Shown here: piece after piece, positions 22,002-32,822 of the stretch
Position numbering within the stretch: position 1 is the stretch's first letter
Layout: each line of letters starts with the position of its first letter
Assembly: GCA_023213315.1 (NCBI GenBank)
Contig: JAKCPI010006169.1
Span: 36,055-100,054 of the forward strand
Reading direction: 5' to 3'
From: Euborellia annulipes
Lineage: Eukaryota; Arthropoda; Insecta; Dermaptera; Anisolabididae
DNA: 64,000 bases
The notes under the pieces: model-generated
Databases searched by the model: none
Told to the model about the DNA's origin: nothing
The model's input: only the letters and a program-made list of their open reading frames with translations
Program-made: the position numbers and the translations under genes

Positions 22002-22160
22002 TTATTTATTAAAATGATATGGAGTTGTGTTAAATTTATTTAGAAATATGTAGGATATTTCATATTAAATGTTTAATAAATTACAGTATCATTAAGATAG
22101 ATTAGAACAGGTCTTTTTAAGAAAAAAACAAAGTATTACGTCATCATTGACGTGAAGTAT

Positions 22161-22929
22161 ATTATACATATAAAAACACTTTAAAAATAAAAACATACAA
22201 AAACCAACACATAAAATAATAAATCAAAATATATGTTTATAATTTCTCTCTAGATGATGGAGGGAGTTCATGTTAAATGGGTTTGTGAGTTTAAGGTAAA
22301 TAAGAGAAAAGGATAAACAATAATAAAGAATTAAATTTGAAAATTATTTATTCTCTGAACGATATATATGATAAAAATGCCTTCTTCAGGTTCGCTTAAA
22401 AATGTGAAAATATTTTACTTAATATCATACATGTAATTAAATATTTTCACATATTTTAGCGGGCCGGAAGAAGATATTTTCAATTTAATTCGTTATATAA
22501 TGTAATAAAAATTGAAAAAATTTCGAAGAAAATTGATTCTTTGCTTAGAGCGCCTGGGAAGTAGGCATCAATTGATCTTGAGATGCGATGCGTGGCAGCA
22601 GAGTGAAGGGGGACACCAGCGAAAAGCCACAGGCCGAAGGGAGAGCCTCAGCTAGTAGTGGGGAGGCACAAAAGAAAACATTATATCAAGATCTAATCAT
22701 CCCCTTCCCCTTCCCAGGTGGTTGACTTGAATTTTAGCAGATTTAGCGAAATCAGGTAATTCAAATGGTCTTCTACTACATGCCCAAGGTTACCGATAAG
22801 TTTTATTTTGATTTTTAAATTCATTTTAAATAAATTGGATAGCAACCAAATGAATAAAGGGGAGACGGGGTCTGAATGGCCTCAGATGCCGAAAAATGAC
22901 TTAAACAAATTTAAAAAAATTCAATTTTA
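22161..22929. other. No supported gene
   Basis: Contains an inverted AT-rich pair near 22400-22470 (AATGTGAAAATATTTTA and its mirror) with flanks reminiscent of the decayed hammerhead palindromes, and a GC-richer patch at 22550-22680 without a frame. Confidence 0.35.
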
Positions 22930-23330
22930 ATTTTTATGTAAATTTAACACAAATCCATATCATTTTAATTAATAATTACAATTTAAATCAAACAAGGACA
23001 AAAATGTCGAAATTTTTTTATTAACGCCAAAACTTTCCATTTCAGTTTTTCTCTATCTATTTTCTTATAAAAACAAAATTTTGAATTAATATCCAACAAA
23101 ACATATCGAGATTATGCTGATTTGTTCCTCGAATTGAAAACCGACATATTTTTCTTTATTTTATTTAAATTGTATTAAATTCATTAAAATGATTTGTATT
23201 TGTGTTAAATTTACTTAGAAATGTATAAGATATTTCATAATAAATATTTCTTAAATTAGAGTATCATTAAGAGACAGTAGATTAGAACCGGTCTTCTGAA
23301 GAAGGAACAAAATGTTACGCTTTTTTTGTC
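22930..23330 (-). mobile_element. Family B fragment
   Basis: Shares ATTTAACACAAATCCATATC, ACAAAAATGTCGAAATT and AACATATCGAGATTATG with the other family B copies, in inverse orientation. One end is missing; the other ends near a TTTTTTTGTCG phrase. Confidence 0.6.
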
Positions 23331-23457
23331 GTCGGGGCAACGGATTAGTACAACAGTCACCGCAAAATTGTTGCAATTCAGCAATGACAAGCGCGGCCTA
23401 ACCTCGGGTGCGTGACCTAGAGGAATCTCCCGATAGTCATAGGTACTTGTTATTAAA

Positions 23458-24244
23458 ATGGGTCATTCCATGTCAAATCGACAAATTTTTTTCCTGATCC
23501 CCGCGGATTTCGCTGAAAATTTCCTATCTTTTTTCTACCCCTTAAAAGACATTTTTGAGAATTTTTTCAAATTTTTTAACCCAACTAAAAAAAAGTTATG
23601 GATTTTTGAAAAAAGCTGCTCTTTTTTTCAAATAACTATAACTTCATCATCTTACAAAAAATTTTTAGTATGATGATGACTTAAAATTTTCGAATAAAAT
23701 ATCATTTTACAACTTTTTTAAATTTCACGAGAAAGCTGAAAAAATTTCATAAAAAAGTTACGTAAAATAAACCAAATTTCAAGAAAAATTTTTTTATAAC
23801 AAAAAAAAAAAAAAAAATTAGAAGCAATCGTCGGCACATCTTGAAATTAGGGGGGATAATTGTAGAATTAGTTTAAGTTTTTTTCGAGTTAAAAAAAAAA
23901 AAAATGGTCGGATTAAAATTATGGTCTTTTCAAAAAAACTGAAATATTTCATATATCCGGGCTTCTGAAATTATTTTTGTATTTTTTTCTAAAAACTACA
24001 TTAAAAAACAAAAGTTTTATAACCTTGCGGGGTTCCGAAATATCAATTTTAAAATAAGTTATATGTTATTTGAAAAAAATGAGCAGTTTTTTTTCAAAAA
24101 TCCATAACTTTTTTTTAGTTGGGTAAAAAAATTTGAAAAAATTCTCAAAAATGTCTTTTAAGGGGTAGAAAAAAGATAGAAAATTTTCAGCGAAATCCGC
24201 GGGGATCAGGAAAAAAATTTGTCGATTTGGCATGGAATGACCCA
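23458..24244. mobile_element. Foldback element with TGGGTCATTCCATG ends
   Basis: Inverted arms of about 200 bp (23458-23660 and 24040-24244) begin TGGGTCATTCCATGTCAAAT and match almost throughout, enclosing an AT-rich loop. No transposase is present. Its superfamily cannot be set from the ends alone. Confidence 0.75.
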
Positions 24245-24780
24245 TATATAATTATTTCTCTTTCTTGAGTGGTTAATGTGAGAACTGACACGCTGTGGCT
24301 ACTCTGAAGTTTCCCTCCCCATGAGAAGTCATTTCAAATAAAAGTGGAGAATATTTTTTCAACTCTCCCCTAGTGCTTAGTGAAAATAAATTTTACTTTT
24401 TTACTCTATATTTAAATATTCATTCATCCGCACCTCCCCTCTTTTGAATAAACCTTCGTTTATATTTCTGAGATTAAATCCTGTGCATTTTTGGATTATA
24501 ATTTTTTTTTTTTTTTTTAGATAGATAAAAATATATTCGAGATCAATTCCCTAGTTTTATTTTATTTTTTTTAAGAGTAAATATTTTTATCAATCAAATA
24601 GAAAACGATAAAACAAAATTTGATTTTTATTTTTCATTTAAACGGTTATAAAAATGCAAATTGAAAAATATATCAAAATACAAAACAGGATGTAAATTTA
24701 AATATGTAGACTACTACAATAATAACAAGAGACAGAAAGGAAGTTTAATTTTTCTCTTAAGGATCGCTAGACTGTAATAA
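24245..24780. other. AT-rich, no gene
   Basis: Homopolymer-rich sequence with no inverted repeat or reading frame worth annotating. Confidence 0.45.
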
Positions 24781-25110
24781 AAATCTGGTGTGACTGGTCG
24801 CACAGCACACAACTTTCAATCTGTCACACCAGATTTTTTTGGGTCGACGTATATAACTAGTTTTCACCGATATATTAAAATTCAAGATGTAAAATTTTTA
24901 TATTTTGTTAACATTTCAACCATTTCTCCTATCAAGTACAAGAGTAAAGTGTGCTTCAAAAGATTTCAAGAGCAAAATGAGAATATGAATTTTAAAGAGA
25001 ATCTAAAAAATAATTGATTTTTGAATTTTAATCAAAATCGTTGGAGCGAATTTTGAGAAAATCAAAAGAAATAAGTAAAGTACTCTTTGACCGATTTTGT
25101 TCTAATAACA
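24781..25110 (+). repeat. Family A repeat, 5' part
   Basis: It starts with a short form of the CTGGTGTGAC hairpin and continues through the CCATTTCTCCTATC and TTTTAATCAAAATCGTTGG blocks up to GTAAAGTACTCTTTGACC, where homology stops at a G run. Confidence 0.7.
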
Positions 25111-26260
25111 CGTCTGTCGGGGGGGGGGGGTGATCATTCATCATTCATCATTAATATATTTATGTTTATACACAATTGCATTATTCACCCAGCACAAGGC
25201 CATTTAGAATTTTAATATTACATACAAAATTAGTGCTAATCTATATACCTATAGACCACAAAGCAAATGTTGGGAAATTAGTTGTTAGCGAGAGGGTGGA
25301 GGGCCATTAGGGGGGAGGGGGGGGGGGTTCAGGCAGGCATTATCTCCTTGAAGGCGCTCTTTTTAGCCAGATAAAGGCTCTTTTGGGGCCATAAGATATC
25401 GATTGGAGTCCAAATGGTTAGAGCCCTTGGTCATTTTCGGACAAAGAGATAAAGCAAAATAGCATTTGGGCCCACCCCATCCCCCCACTCTAGTTAGGCA
25501 GGCGTTAGCGAGAGGTCTTTAAAAGAAATACATCATTAACTCAGCAAATGGTTGTAGCCATTGTACCGCACGAATGTTTTATTTGTGTGCAAATTTCTCC
25601 CTCCTTTTTTTCTCTCTCTTTTATCAATTCCGGGTCCATAAGATTGATTATGGCTGCTGCTGCTGGTGGTAATAAATTATGGCTCATAAAAAGAAGAAGA
25701 TGGCCTGAAATTATTTTTTATCTCCCCCCCCCTCCCCCTTTTTTTTATTGAATTTATTGAAAGATAAAAATGTAATCTGAGATAATATTTTATGTGAAAA
25801 TCTCTATATTTATGATTGACTTTTTGGGAAATTTTCATTTCATTGGCACGTATTGAATGAAGAAGATTCATGGCGTTGATTATTTATTTGCCAATAGCAA
25901 TCAAGCAAGCAGGGGGAATGAGAGACTGGCGACAAAAATGGGCAAGAGTTTTCTGAAGGCTGATATTTTCAGAATAGGCTTCATTTTAGTGATGGAAAGA
26001 TACTCTAGAGGCAGCACTTGCAGTTCCGGGGTCCTTGGCGGGAATAAGACGGGAAAGTTGCGGGATAATGGTTTTTCGCAAATATCTCAAAAACTATGCG
26101 GTTTTCAGCAAAAATTAATCTATACAAAAATAATCGAAATTAAATTACAAACAAAATTGTTCAAACAGAGCGTGACAGACAGACGGTGTTAAAAGATATT
26201 TTCTTCTTTTAATTTTGATTGAAATATAATTTCTTTTTTAACGAGAAAGTCTTCTAGTTC
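25111..26260. other. No supported gene
   Basis: G-rich simple sequence near 25300-25330 and a 111-codon plus frame at 25857-26192 that lacks splice support or any recognisable motif; it contains repeat-like text around CAAATATCTCAAAAACTATG. Confidence 0.35.
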
Positions 26261-26352
26261 AGTAGCCATTAAAGACTCTTTATTCAGAAGATAATTTTTA
26301 ACAGGAACAGGTAGATGAAGGCAGCCAGCAAAGAACAAAAACTTTATTTAAA

Positions 26353-26400
26353 TATCGTTGACGTTTCGGGAACTCGTCGCTCCCATCTTCAGGACGATAA
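26353..26400 (-). ncRNA. Hammerhead-ribozyme-like motif (intact core)
   Basis: Minus strand: TATCGTC (stem I), CTGAAGA, U, GGGA, loop, TCCC, GAAAC, GTC, AACGATA. CTGANGA, GAAA and GTC are intact; stem I pairs at five of six positions. An unpaired base precedes helix II, as in the other members. Confidence 0.55.
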
Positions 26401-26695
26401 ATTGTTAATGTTGTTTAGATTGATACATATAGGTCATACAAAATTGCAACACACATCTGTATATACCATTAGATGTATGTTTAATTGTCTATGAGAATCG
26501 TAGTAGATGCCTGGGCTTAATTTATTGTTGAATGGACCCGAAACATCAGCACTGACCAAGAGTAAAAGACTGAATTAAGCCCAGGCACCTACTAAGATTC
26601 TCATAGACAATTAAACATACATCTAATGGTATATACAGATGTGTGTTGCAATTTTGTATGACCTATATGTATCAATCTAAACAACATTAACAATT

Positions 26696-26742
26696 TATCG
26701 TCCTGAAGATGGGAGCGACGAGTTCCCGAAACTTCGACGATA
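26696..26742 (+). ncRNA. Hammerhead-like motif, GTC changed to TTC
   Basis: Stem I TATCGTC/GACGATA is a perfect 7 bp and CTGAAGA, helix II and GAAAC are intact. The GTC at the cleavage site reads TTC, which breaks the stem III pair, so it is probably inactive. Confidence 0.5.
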
Positions 26743-27289
26743 TTTAAATAAAGTTTTTGTTCTTTGCTGGCTACCTTCATCTACCTGTTCCTGTTGATTA
26801 TCACTCAGCCATTAATTTCTTTTCGAAGATAATTTTTATATGATATTTTTTACTACGTTAATAATTGTCGTAACTGTGTATCAAAGTTTCAGATCACAAG
26901 CTCATTAAAATAAAAATAACGACAAAATAATAAACAAAAAGGTGGATTTAAATTTTAATCAGAAAAATATTTTCCCTTCATGTAAAGCCAAAGATTCAAA
27001 CTTGTAAAAGGAGAACGTTCGTTGTACGTACATCTCTGATTTCTTTTAAGAAAATCAGCTCCTGTTTCTTGTTACAAACAAAATCCTTCTTTAATTAGTT
27101 AGATTTAACTATTTCTAAAATTAAGCGTGCTAATTGGAGGTTTAAAGGTGAATAAACTTCAAGGGATTGGCACAAATCGCGAGAGGAACAAACAAACAAA
27201 TTTTTTTTTTTTTTTACTTTCCCCCCAATATTCTATATAATCGAAAGGGGAGGGTGTTATTTTCGTGAAAAAAAATAAATTTTTTATAT

Positions 27290-27740
27290 ATTTACTTTTC
27301 AGGTCATAACGACCTCCAGAAATTTTAATGTTTGTATGTGTGTGATGTATTTTTTTGCTTATATCTCTGGAACTATTCGACGGATTAGAATGAAGTTTGG
27401 AGGATTTGTAGTCCTAAGTGGGCCTAAGAAGGTCTTAAATCCAGAGGAGAATAGGACCGCAGGGAGCGGTAAAAGTGAGCGTTAAATTACTATCGCGAAC
27501 CATGGTTTTCTCAGCCTCCTCTAACAACAGGGGAGGTCGCCACCTGTGGGTCACCGATTTTATTCATATTTGGTGAAGTTAAAGTACACAACCCCCTAAT
27601 CATCTGTGCAAAATAATAGGTCGCGCTTCTTAAGCATTTCCGAGAAAAATCGATTTAAAAATTAGCACGCACGTTATGTGTGAAACAAGTTGAGTCCTTG
27701 TCGTCAAGGAGCGTGGCTCAGCGCATCCCGTTCGCGCAAT
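27290..27740 (+). repeat. Unclassified repeat-like segment
   Basis: Text such as TTATATCTCTGGAACTATTC and GAATGAAGTTTGGAGG is less AT-rich than its flanks and typical of interspersed repeats. It has no open frame and abuts the palindrome at 27740. Confidence 0.35.
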
Positions 27741-28295
27741 TTTTTTTTTTTTTTTATTATTTATTATTTTTTTTATTTATTAGCTAATGTAAATTGTTAT
27801 AATTAATAGAAATATTAATTAAATGATTTTAAATTTGCAGGTTTAATAATTTAAAAAAAAATTAATAAAAATGCTCCAAAATCAATTAAAAAAAAATATT
27901 TTCTTATATTAAAATGTTCTTATACCATTTATTTTAGGATATTGTTTATGTTAGGATGTACTAGAAATGAAATAAAATTAAACATTATTTAACATTTATT
28001 TAATTTTCATTGTCGGAGTCTTGTGGATTGCAATGATTTGGGTGAAATTCGTCATAAAAACAAAAAAAACAATAATGGTTTTTGCACCATGCACATATAA
28101 TAAATGATTTTTTTTTGCAGGAGCCATACTTGATTTTGGAGCATTTTTATTAATTTTTTTTTAAATTATTAAATCTGCAAATTTAAAATCATTTAATTAA
28201 TATTTCTATTAATTATAACAATTTACATTAGCTAATAAATAAAAAAATAATAAATAATAATAAAAAAAAAAAAAAAATTGGGCGAACGGGATTCG
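27740..28295. mobile_element. AT-rich foldback element
   Basis: Arms 27740-27890 and 28130-28295 mirror each other (GCTAATGTAAATTGTTATAA with its inverse; AATTAATAAAAATGCTCCAA with its inverse). The outer edges are CATCCCGTTCGCG and GGCGAACGGGATTCGAACC. The right edge resembles a reversed tRNA B box, so a tRNA-derived head may be involved. Confidence 0.6.
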
Positions 28296-28309
28296 AACCT
28301 GTGACCACT

Positions 28310-28893
28310 GTTTTTTATGTCAAAAATACGATGATTTTGATGGATATACACGTTTTGAGGTCCCCTGAATCCAAAAAAGTGGTTTTCGCGATTTGGTCTG
28401 TCTGTGTGTCTGTCTGGGAACAAAATATCTCAAGAACGAAAAGAGCTAGGAGGTTGAAATTTTATATTTAAGTTTAAGCACCCCCCTGAGACGTGACACG
28501 AAGCTTTTGAACAAAATCGATCAAAGAGTACTAGTATTTTACTGATGCACTTTTTTAGTTTTTTTCGATTTTCTCTAAATTCGCTCCAACGATTTTGATT
28601 AAAATTCAAAAATCAATTATTTTTTGGATTCTCTTTAAAATATATATTCTCATTTTGCCATTGAAATTTTCTGAAGACCACTTTACTCTTGTACTCCATA
28701 GAAAAGATAGGAGGAGAAATGGTATAAATATTTTCACATATAAATTTTAAATCTAGAAAATCGAATGAACCGTACTGTCGGAAACTAAATACATGTCGAC
28801 ACAAAAAATCTGGTGTGACAAGCACAGAACACAACTTTCGATTACCGAAGGTAAGAGAAAGTTGTGTGCTGTGCGCCAGTCACACCAGATTTT
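28310..28893 (-). repeat. Family A repeat, minus copy
   Basis: Carries the family A blocks in reverse, from GTATATCCATCAAAATC-type sequence at 28330 to a complete CTGGTGTGAC hairpin at 28804-28893. Confidence 0.75.
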
Positions 28894-28970
28894 AATTAAT
28901 AGCGATGGCAACAGGGGGGCGTTTCACAAGCGTGTTCTTCGGAGCCATCTAACTGAAATTCATGACACTA

Positions 28971-29233
28971 CAGGGGCGTATATAAGGGGGGGGGGGGGCC
29001 GAGGGGGCCCGGGCCCCCCCGAAATTTCCCAAACACATATACATATATACGGATATACAGACATCAGCGCAACAAATTTTTCCGCAGGATGGAAAACTTT
29101 GGTTCCGCAAAGGAAAAAATGTTCTGCAAAAAATTTCGTGTGAAAAAAAAATTAGGTTCTTAAAAAAAAAAATTTCCGCAGAAAAATTTTCAGTTCGGGC
29201 CCCCCCGGAAAAAAATTTCTATATACGCCCCTG
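28971..29233. mobile_element. hAT-type MITE with perfect 8-bp duplication
   Basis: The ends CAGGGGCGTATATA and TATATACGCCCCTG are inverted; the flanking TGACACTA is identical at 28963-28970 and 29234-29241. The interior has G and C runs and GGTTCCGCAAA phrases shared with 42562-43067. Confidence 0.9.
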
Positions 29234-29990
29234 TGACACTATTTAACAACTGTAGCTCTTCTCTCTTGCCAGGCCTCAGATATACCATCTTTAATTAAAA
29301 ATTCTTATTTTTTTACAGCCCTTTCTAATACAACATTTCATTTTCATATTTTGTCCGCGCAAAAAAAAAAAAAAAAAAAAAATATAAGACCCATTATTCA
29401 ATCTTTTCGGTCACAGCAAGAAAGCCATAAAAATTAAAATAATATTTCTTTCAAAACTAAAATAAGTCGAGAATATAAATAACTTTGCTACCTGCTCTGT
29501 CTGATCTTCTTTCTATTTATTAAGCAAAAAAGAAATGTCTTCTTTTTTTTTTTTTAATGCGATATAGCCTATTTTCCATTAATTTTTGCATAAAATTATA
29601 ATAAATTATTTAAATGATTTATTCCCAAAAAAAAGTACGTATGGGTACGTAAGAGGGTAAAAAAAAAAAAAAAAATCTTGCATAAGTTGCAAGTTGTGAG
29701 AGAGAATTTATTAAATCTTTGGTTTATTCGTAACATTATAATGCCTTTTGATGTCTGTTATTATTCTATCATCTAATTAATTTTACTCCTTTGTTTGAGG
29801 TTAGCATTAATAAATTTCCGGATGACGCTTATCGCGTCAGAGTCTCCAATTAGTGCCAGGGCTCTTGAGAAATATTTACACAATACATCAAATTATTAAC
29901 ACGATATTCTAAGATTCAAAAAGAAGCATTAAATTTAATCAAATAATCAATTAATTAGATTCTAAAATGCCGTAAAAAAACATGCATCTA
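29234..29990. other. AT-rich, no gene
   Basis: A runs at 29362-29383 and 29661-29676; no reading frame or repeat boundary recognised. Confidence 0.45.
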
Positions 29991-29994
29991 AATA

Positions 29995-30042
29995 TATTGC
30001 CCTGAGGAAGGCAGCGACTGGCGTCCGAAACATCGACATTTA
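29995..30042 (+). ncRNA. Hammerhead-like motif, solitary and decayed
   Basis: CTGAGGA (30002-30008), a poorly paired helix II beginning GGCAGCGAC, GAAAC (30027-30031), then ATC instead of GTC. No mirror arm is obvious. Confidence 0.4.
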
Positions 30043-30340
30043 TTTATCCTTAGCAGATTGTGAAAAGAGTCACATTCAATCACACCGGGGGTGGAGAATA
30101 GGAATAGTGTATAGCAACAACCCCCTGTTGAGATATGATGGGTGGCCCCAAAAAACAAGCGTGTGAAACGTCCTCCTGTTGCCATCTATATTCATAAATA
30201 AATATACTCGTATCTACTGTACATATAAAGTAATACCCTAAATAGCCTCTAAAGCCAAAAATGGTATTAAAAAGAAACTTTGAATAAATTAAAAAAAAAA
30301 TCTTTGCTAATAAATTAAAAACCTCAGCATGAGAGATAAA

Positions 30341-30778
30341 AAATCATTGTGTGGTTTTATGAAACTACGATGCAAGTGAAACTTTTTTTTCGGATCGTAG
30401 GCGTTTAACTGAAAATTTTCAGAAAATTAAGGGTATTAAAATCGCGTTTTTAATCTTAACTTAATAATTGAAAAATGGGAAATCAATAGACGCGTGTTAA
30501 AAACTGAGAACAATATTTATTTAGTAATAGAAGATTTGAATCATTTTAAATTATTTTAAAAATTATATTTTATCAATTTAAAAATTGAATAATTAAATCT
30601 CACAATTATTTTTTTATAATTCGTCATACATATTAAATTTCGACTTTCCTATTTATGTCGTCACGGCTTGTGACGTCATGGCTTGTAGCGTCACGGCCTT
30701 TGACGTCACGGCTTGTAACGCGACATGCTGATAGAAGAGCGAAAAAATTTGAGAGGATCAAATAAAAGTTTCACTTTA
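30341..30778 (+). repeat. Family I dispersed repeat, copy 2
   Basis: Direct copy of 13461-13905, including the four 15-bp CGTCACGGCTTGTAA-type units at 30659-30718. Confidence 0.8.
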
Positions 30779-30921
30779 AAAAAAAAAAAGATTTTTTTAC
30801 GTATATATCTTTTGAATATTTATGTTTTTTAATTTACAAATAGTCAGTCAGTAAAGTGAATATGAGAAAGTGACAAGAATATTATGTAGCCTATATAATT
30901 TGCTCTGAGACAATTTTTCAG

Positions 30922-31003
30922 TACGGCCTACGCTTATGAGAATGATGAGCCAGCCATTGCTCAAAAACATAACAAACATTTAATTTCTTTTCCTCTCTCC
31001 TGA
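30922..31003 (+). CDS. Possible small terminal exon
   Basis: A pyrimidine tract and CAG (ACAATTTTTCAG) precede a frame that starts after one base and reads TAYAYENDEPAIAQKHNKH before a TGA at 31001-31003. The acceptor looks real and the residues are not low complexity, but no partner exon is found. It lies 220 bp upstream of the micro-ORF at 31226 and may be part of its transcript. Confidence 0.3.
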
Positions 31004-31225
31004 ATTATGTTCTTTTATCTCAACTTTAATTTGTCATCTTGAATCTCTTGACTTGCTCTTCTTTTCATTTTGTGTACAAGACTGTGAAATTAAATTTTAT
31101 AATTCAAATTTTTGAATCCAATTAACGATTATAACTCAATAGCGTTGGAGTTAGAAGAATTGTGAATTAATTTAAATTCACACAACATCGAAACTGTTTG
31201 ACCAACTTCCCGTCGGAATTTCGAA

Positions 31226-31354
31226 ATGAGGTTTTGCACTCTTATAGAGGATGTTTGGAAAGATTTCGAACCATTCATCCTGATCATTATGATAGTTATT
31301 ATAACTATTGTTACAACTCTCTTCTATGCCTTTTGGGCTCTGAAGCTAGTCTGA
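31226..31354 (+). CDS. Micro-ORF, 42-residue single-pass membrane protein
   Basis: The ORF starts at an ATG closely preceded by an in-frame TGA and ends TGA at 31352-31354. It begins MRFCTLIEDVWKDFEPF, has a long hydrophobic segment rich in Ile/Val/Thr (about residues 18-38) and ends ALKLV. Size and topology recall arthropod and vertebrate regulatory micropeptides such as sarcolamban or phospholamban relatives, but no conserved motif allows assignment. It is not made of repeats and has a balanced codon mix, unlike surrounding AT-rich DNA. Confidence 0.4.
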   Translation: MRFCTLIEDVWKDFEPFILIIMIVIITIVTTLFYAFWALKLV

Positions 31355-31818
31355 AACCGAAAAGATGGCCGTAGACTGATTTAATAACGAAATTACTGTA
31401 GCTGCATTTTTACTTTCTCTTACCTTTATATATGTTAATATATTATAGAGAGAAAGTATTTGATTCATGTCAAAAAGTCGATATTTTGATGGATATACAC
31501 GTTTTGAGGTCCACTGAATGGAAAAAAAAGTGGTTTTCGCAACATAGACTGTATGTATGTGTGTGTCTGGAGAAGGTTGAAATTTTATATTTAAGTTAGG
31601 CACCTTCCTGGGACTTGACACGAAGCTTTTGAACAAAATCGGCAAAAGAGTACTAATACTTTACTGATGTACTTTTTCAGTTTTTTCCAATTTTCTCAAA
31701 ATTCGTTCTAACGATTTTGATTAAAATTCAAAAATCAATTATTTTTAAAATTGAAATTAAATATAGAAATTAAACACTAGGTTATTTGTTTCAAAGGTTT
31801 TATTAATTAAAAAATTAA

Positions 31819-31863
31819 CACTTGATACGTATTTGGACAATTCCTTGTCATTATCAGAAGTGA
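31819..31863 (-). ncRNA. Hammerhead-like motif with ATACGTAT stem III (core mutated)
   Basis: Minus strand: CACTT, CTGATAA, T, GACAA, GGAA, TTGTC, CAAATACGTAT, C, AAGTG. Stem I CACTT/AAGTG and helix II GACAA/TTGTC are perfect and stem III is the palindrome ATACGTAT. Two core bases are substituted (CTGATAA; GAAA to CAAA). Confidence 0.5.
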
Positions 31864-31865
31864 TT

Positions 31866-31912
31866 ACATTCTGATGATGACAAGGAATTGTCGAAATACG
31901 TATCAAGTGTTA
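31866..31912 (+). ncRNA. Hammerhead-like motif with ATACGTAT stem III (intact core)
   Basis: CTGATGA (31871-31877), T, GACAA/TTGTC with a GGAA tetraloop, GAAA (31893-31896), ATACGTAT then C at 31904. The catalytic core is complete; stem I (ACATT against AAGTG) pairs poorly. Confidence 0.5.
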
Positions 31913-32111
31913 ATTAATAAAACCTTTGAAACAAATAACCTAGTGTTTAATTTGTATATTTAATTTTAATTTACAAAATGTTTCAACGAGAACCAACGGT
32001 CCAAAGTTTAAATCTAATTATTTTTTAGTTGTTCTTTAAAATGTATATTCAAAAATTTTCATTTTGCTTTCAAAATTGTTTGAAGACCATTTTACTTTTG
32101 TACTTTTTTTC

Positions 32112-32178
32112 TTTTTTTTTTTAAACACACACTTTTTTTCTCATTCACACTCCATTACATTCACACAGTCTTTTCAAT
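32112..32178 (-). mobile_element. SINE tail fragment
   Basis: T run followed by CACACTTTTTTTCTCATTCACAC-like text and CACACAGTCTTTTC, the reversed 3' end of the tRNA-derived SINE. Confidence 0.6.
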
Positions 32179-32292
32179 TTTTTTTCTTCATTTATGCACA
32201 TCTACTCAGCTACAAACATGGAATTAATAATAAATACATTAGATATTTTGTTTTCCCAATATACATGTATATAAAGAATCACATTATTATAT

Positions 32293-32622
32293 GGACCCTG
32301 TTATGCAATGGTGTGTCAAAGCACCAAAAAATTCAAAAATGAGTTAAGCACGGAATATTGTTTCAAATGCTATAATTAATAGTATTTTTTATGAAATATG
32401 TCCTAAAAAAATTTATATTTAATGTTACTTGCACAATTGACAAGAAAAATTATATATATATTTTTTTTTTTTTTTTTTTAAAAATTTTTTTTTCCCCCCC
32501 CCCCCCCCCCCCCGGGGAAAAATTATATATAATCCAATGTAATCAAAAAACTTTATTGTTAATTTTTTCCAAACTCGATGTTTGGTCTTTGACACACCAT
32601 TGCATAACAGGGTCCATATATT
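32293..32622. mobile_element. Family H MITE, copy 1
   Basis: The ends GGACCCTGTTATGCAATGGT and the inverse ACCATTGCATAACAGGGTCC are exact and lie in a TATA context. The interior includes a run of about 20 C and AT-rich sequence. A second copy is at 41213-41434. Confidence 0.75.
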
Positions 32623-32778
32623 CAGTGATATTGTCTTTATGTTTTAATCAAATACATTTTAACTATTAACACAATAAAGATAAAATAAAATCATATATTG
32701 ATAATATAAATAGTTGAATATAATCTCAAATATTCCTTATATATGACAGGAATAGAGCCTAGGAGAGTAGGGCGAAAC
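32623..32778. other. AT-rich spacer
   Basis: No feature between the family H copy and the hammerhead-like motif at 32779. Confidence 0.4.
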
Positions 32779-32822
32779 TAAGCTCCGATGATGGTTCAAA
32801 CCCGAACCGAAACGTTAGCAAA
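32779..32822 (+). ncRNA. Hammerhead-like motif, U4 substituted
   Basis: CCGATGA (expected CTGATGA), one T, helix II GGTTC/GAACC perfect 5 bp, GAAAC, GTT. The tail CAAATAAAATTTGGCTG follows, as in other members. The single core change makes activity doubtful. Confidence 0.45.

Larger units (their letters stand above)
20045..22160 (+). mobile_element. Family B element carrying two nested insertions
   Basis: It starts TACACTGCGCGTCAAAAA and keeps the family B arms in the order of 15592-16409. It is split by the hAT-type element 20257-20647 and by the CACTAGTCGAC foldback 20825-22001, itself split at 21307-21506. Removing the insertions restores a continuous family B sequence. Confidence 0.7.
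26303..26796. mobile_element. Palindromic unit with outward hammerhead-like motifs
   Basis: Arms 26303-26530 and 26572-26796 are near-identical inverted copies. Each ends in a hammerhead-like motif and a tail with AAATAAAG, TTTTTGTTCTTTGCTGGC and CAGGTAGATGAAGG. Outside the palindrome, a diverged direct repeat (left about 26268-26302, right about 26800-26840, sharing GAAGATAATTTTTA) may be a long target duplication. Confidence 0.6.
31760..31965. mobile_element. Palindromic unit, TACGTA hammerhead class
   Basis: Arms with TTAAACACTAGGTTATTTG and its inverse enclose two back-to-back hammerhead-like motifs separated by about 12 bp. This is among the most compact palindromes of the set. Confidence 0.6.
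31407..32105 (-). repeat. Family A repeat split by a hammerhead palindrome
   Basis: The minus-strand family A sequence runs 31407-31745, is interrupted by the palindrome at about 31746-32000, and resumes at about 32015 with TTATTTTTTAGTTGTTCTTT and the GAAGACCATTTTACTTTTGT block. Its CTGGTGTGAC end is missing, replaced by a SINE tail. Confidence 0.65.

Noticed and set aside
25857..26192. 111-codon plus frame
   Set aside because: No recognisable domain, no splice context, and its second half is repeat-like AT-rich text.
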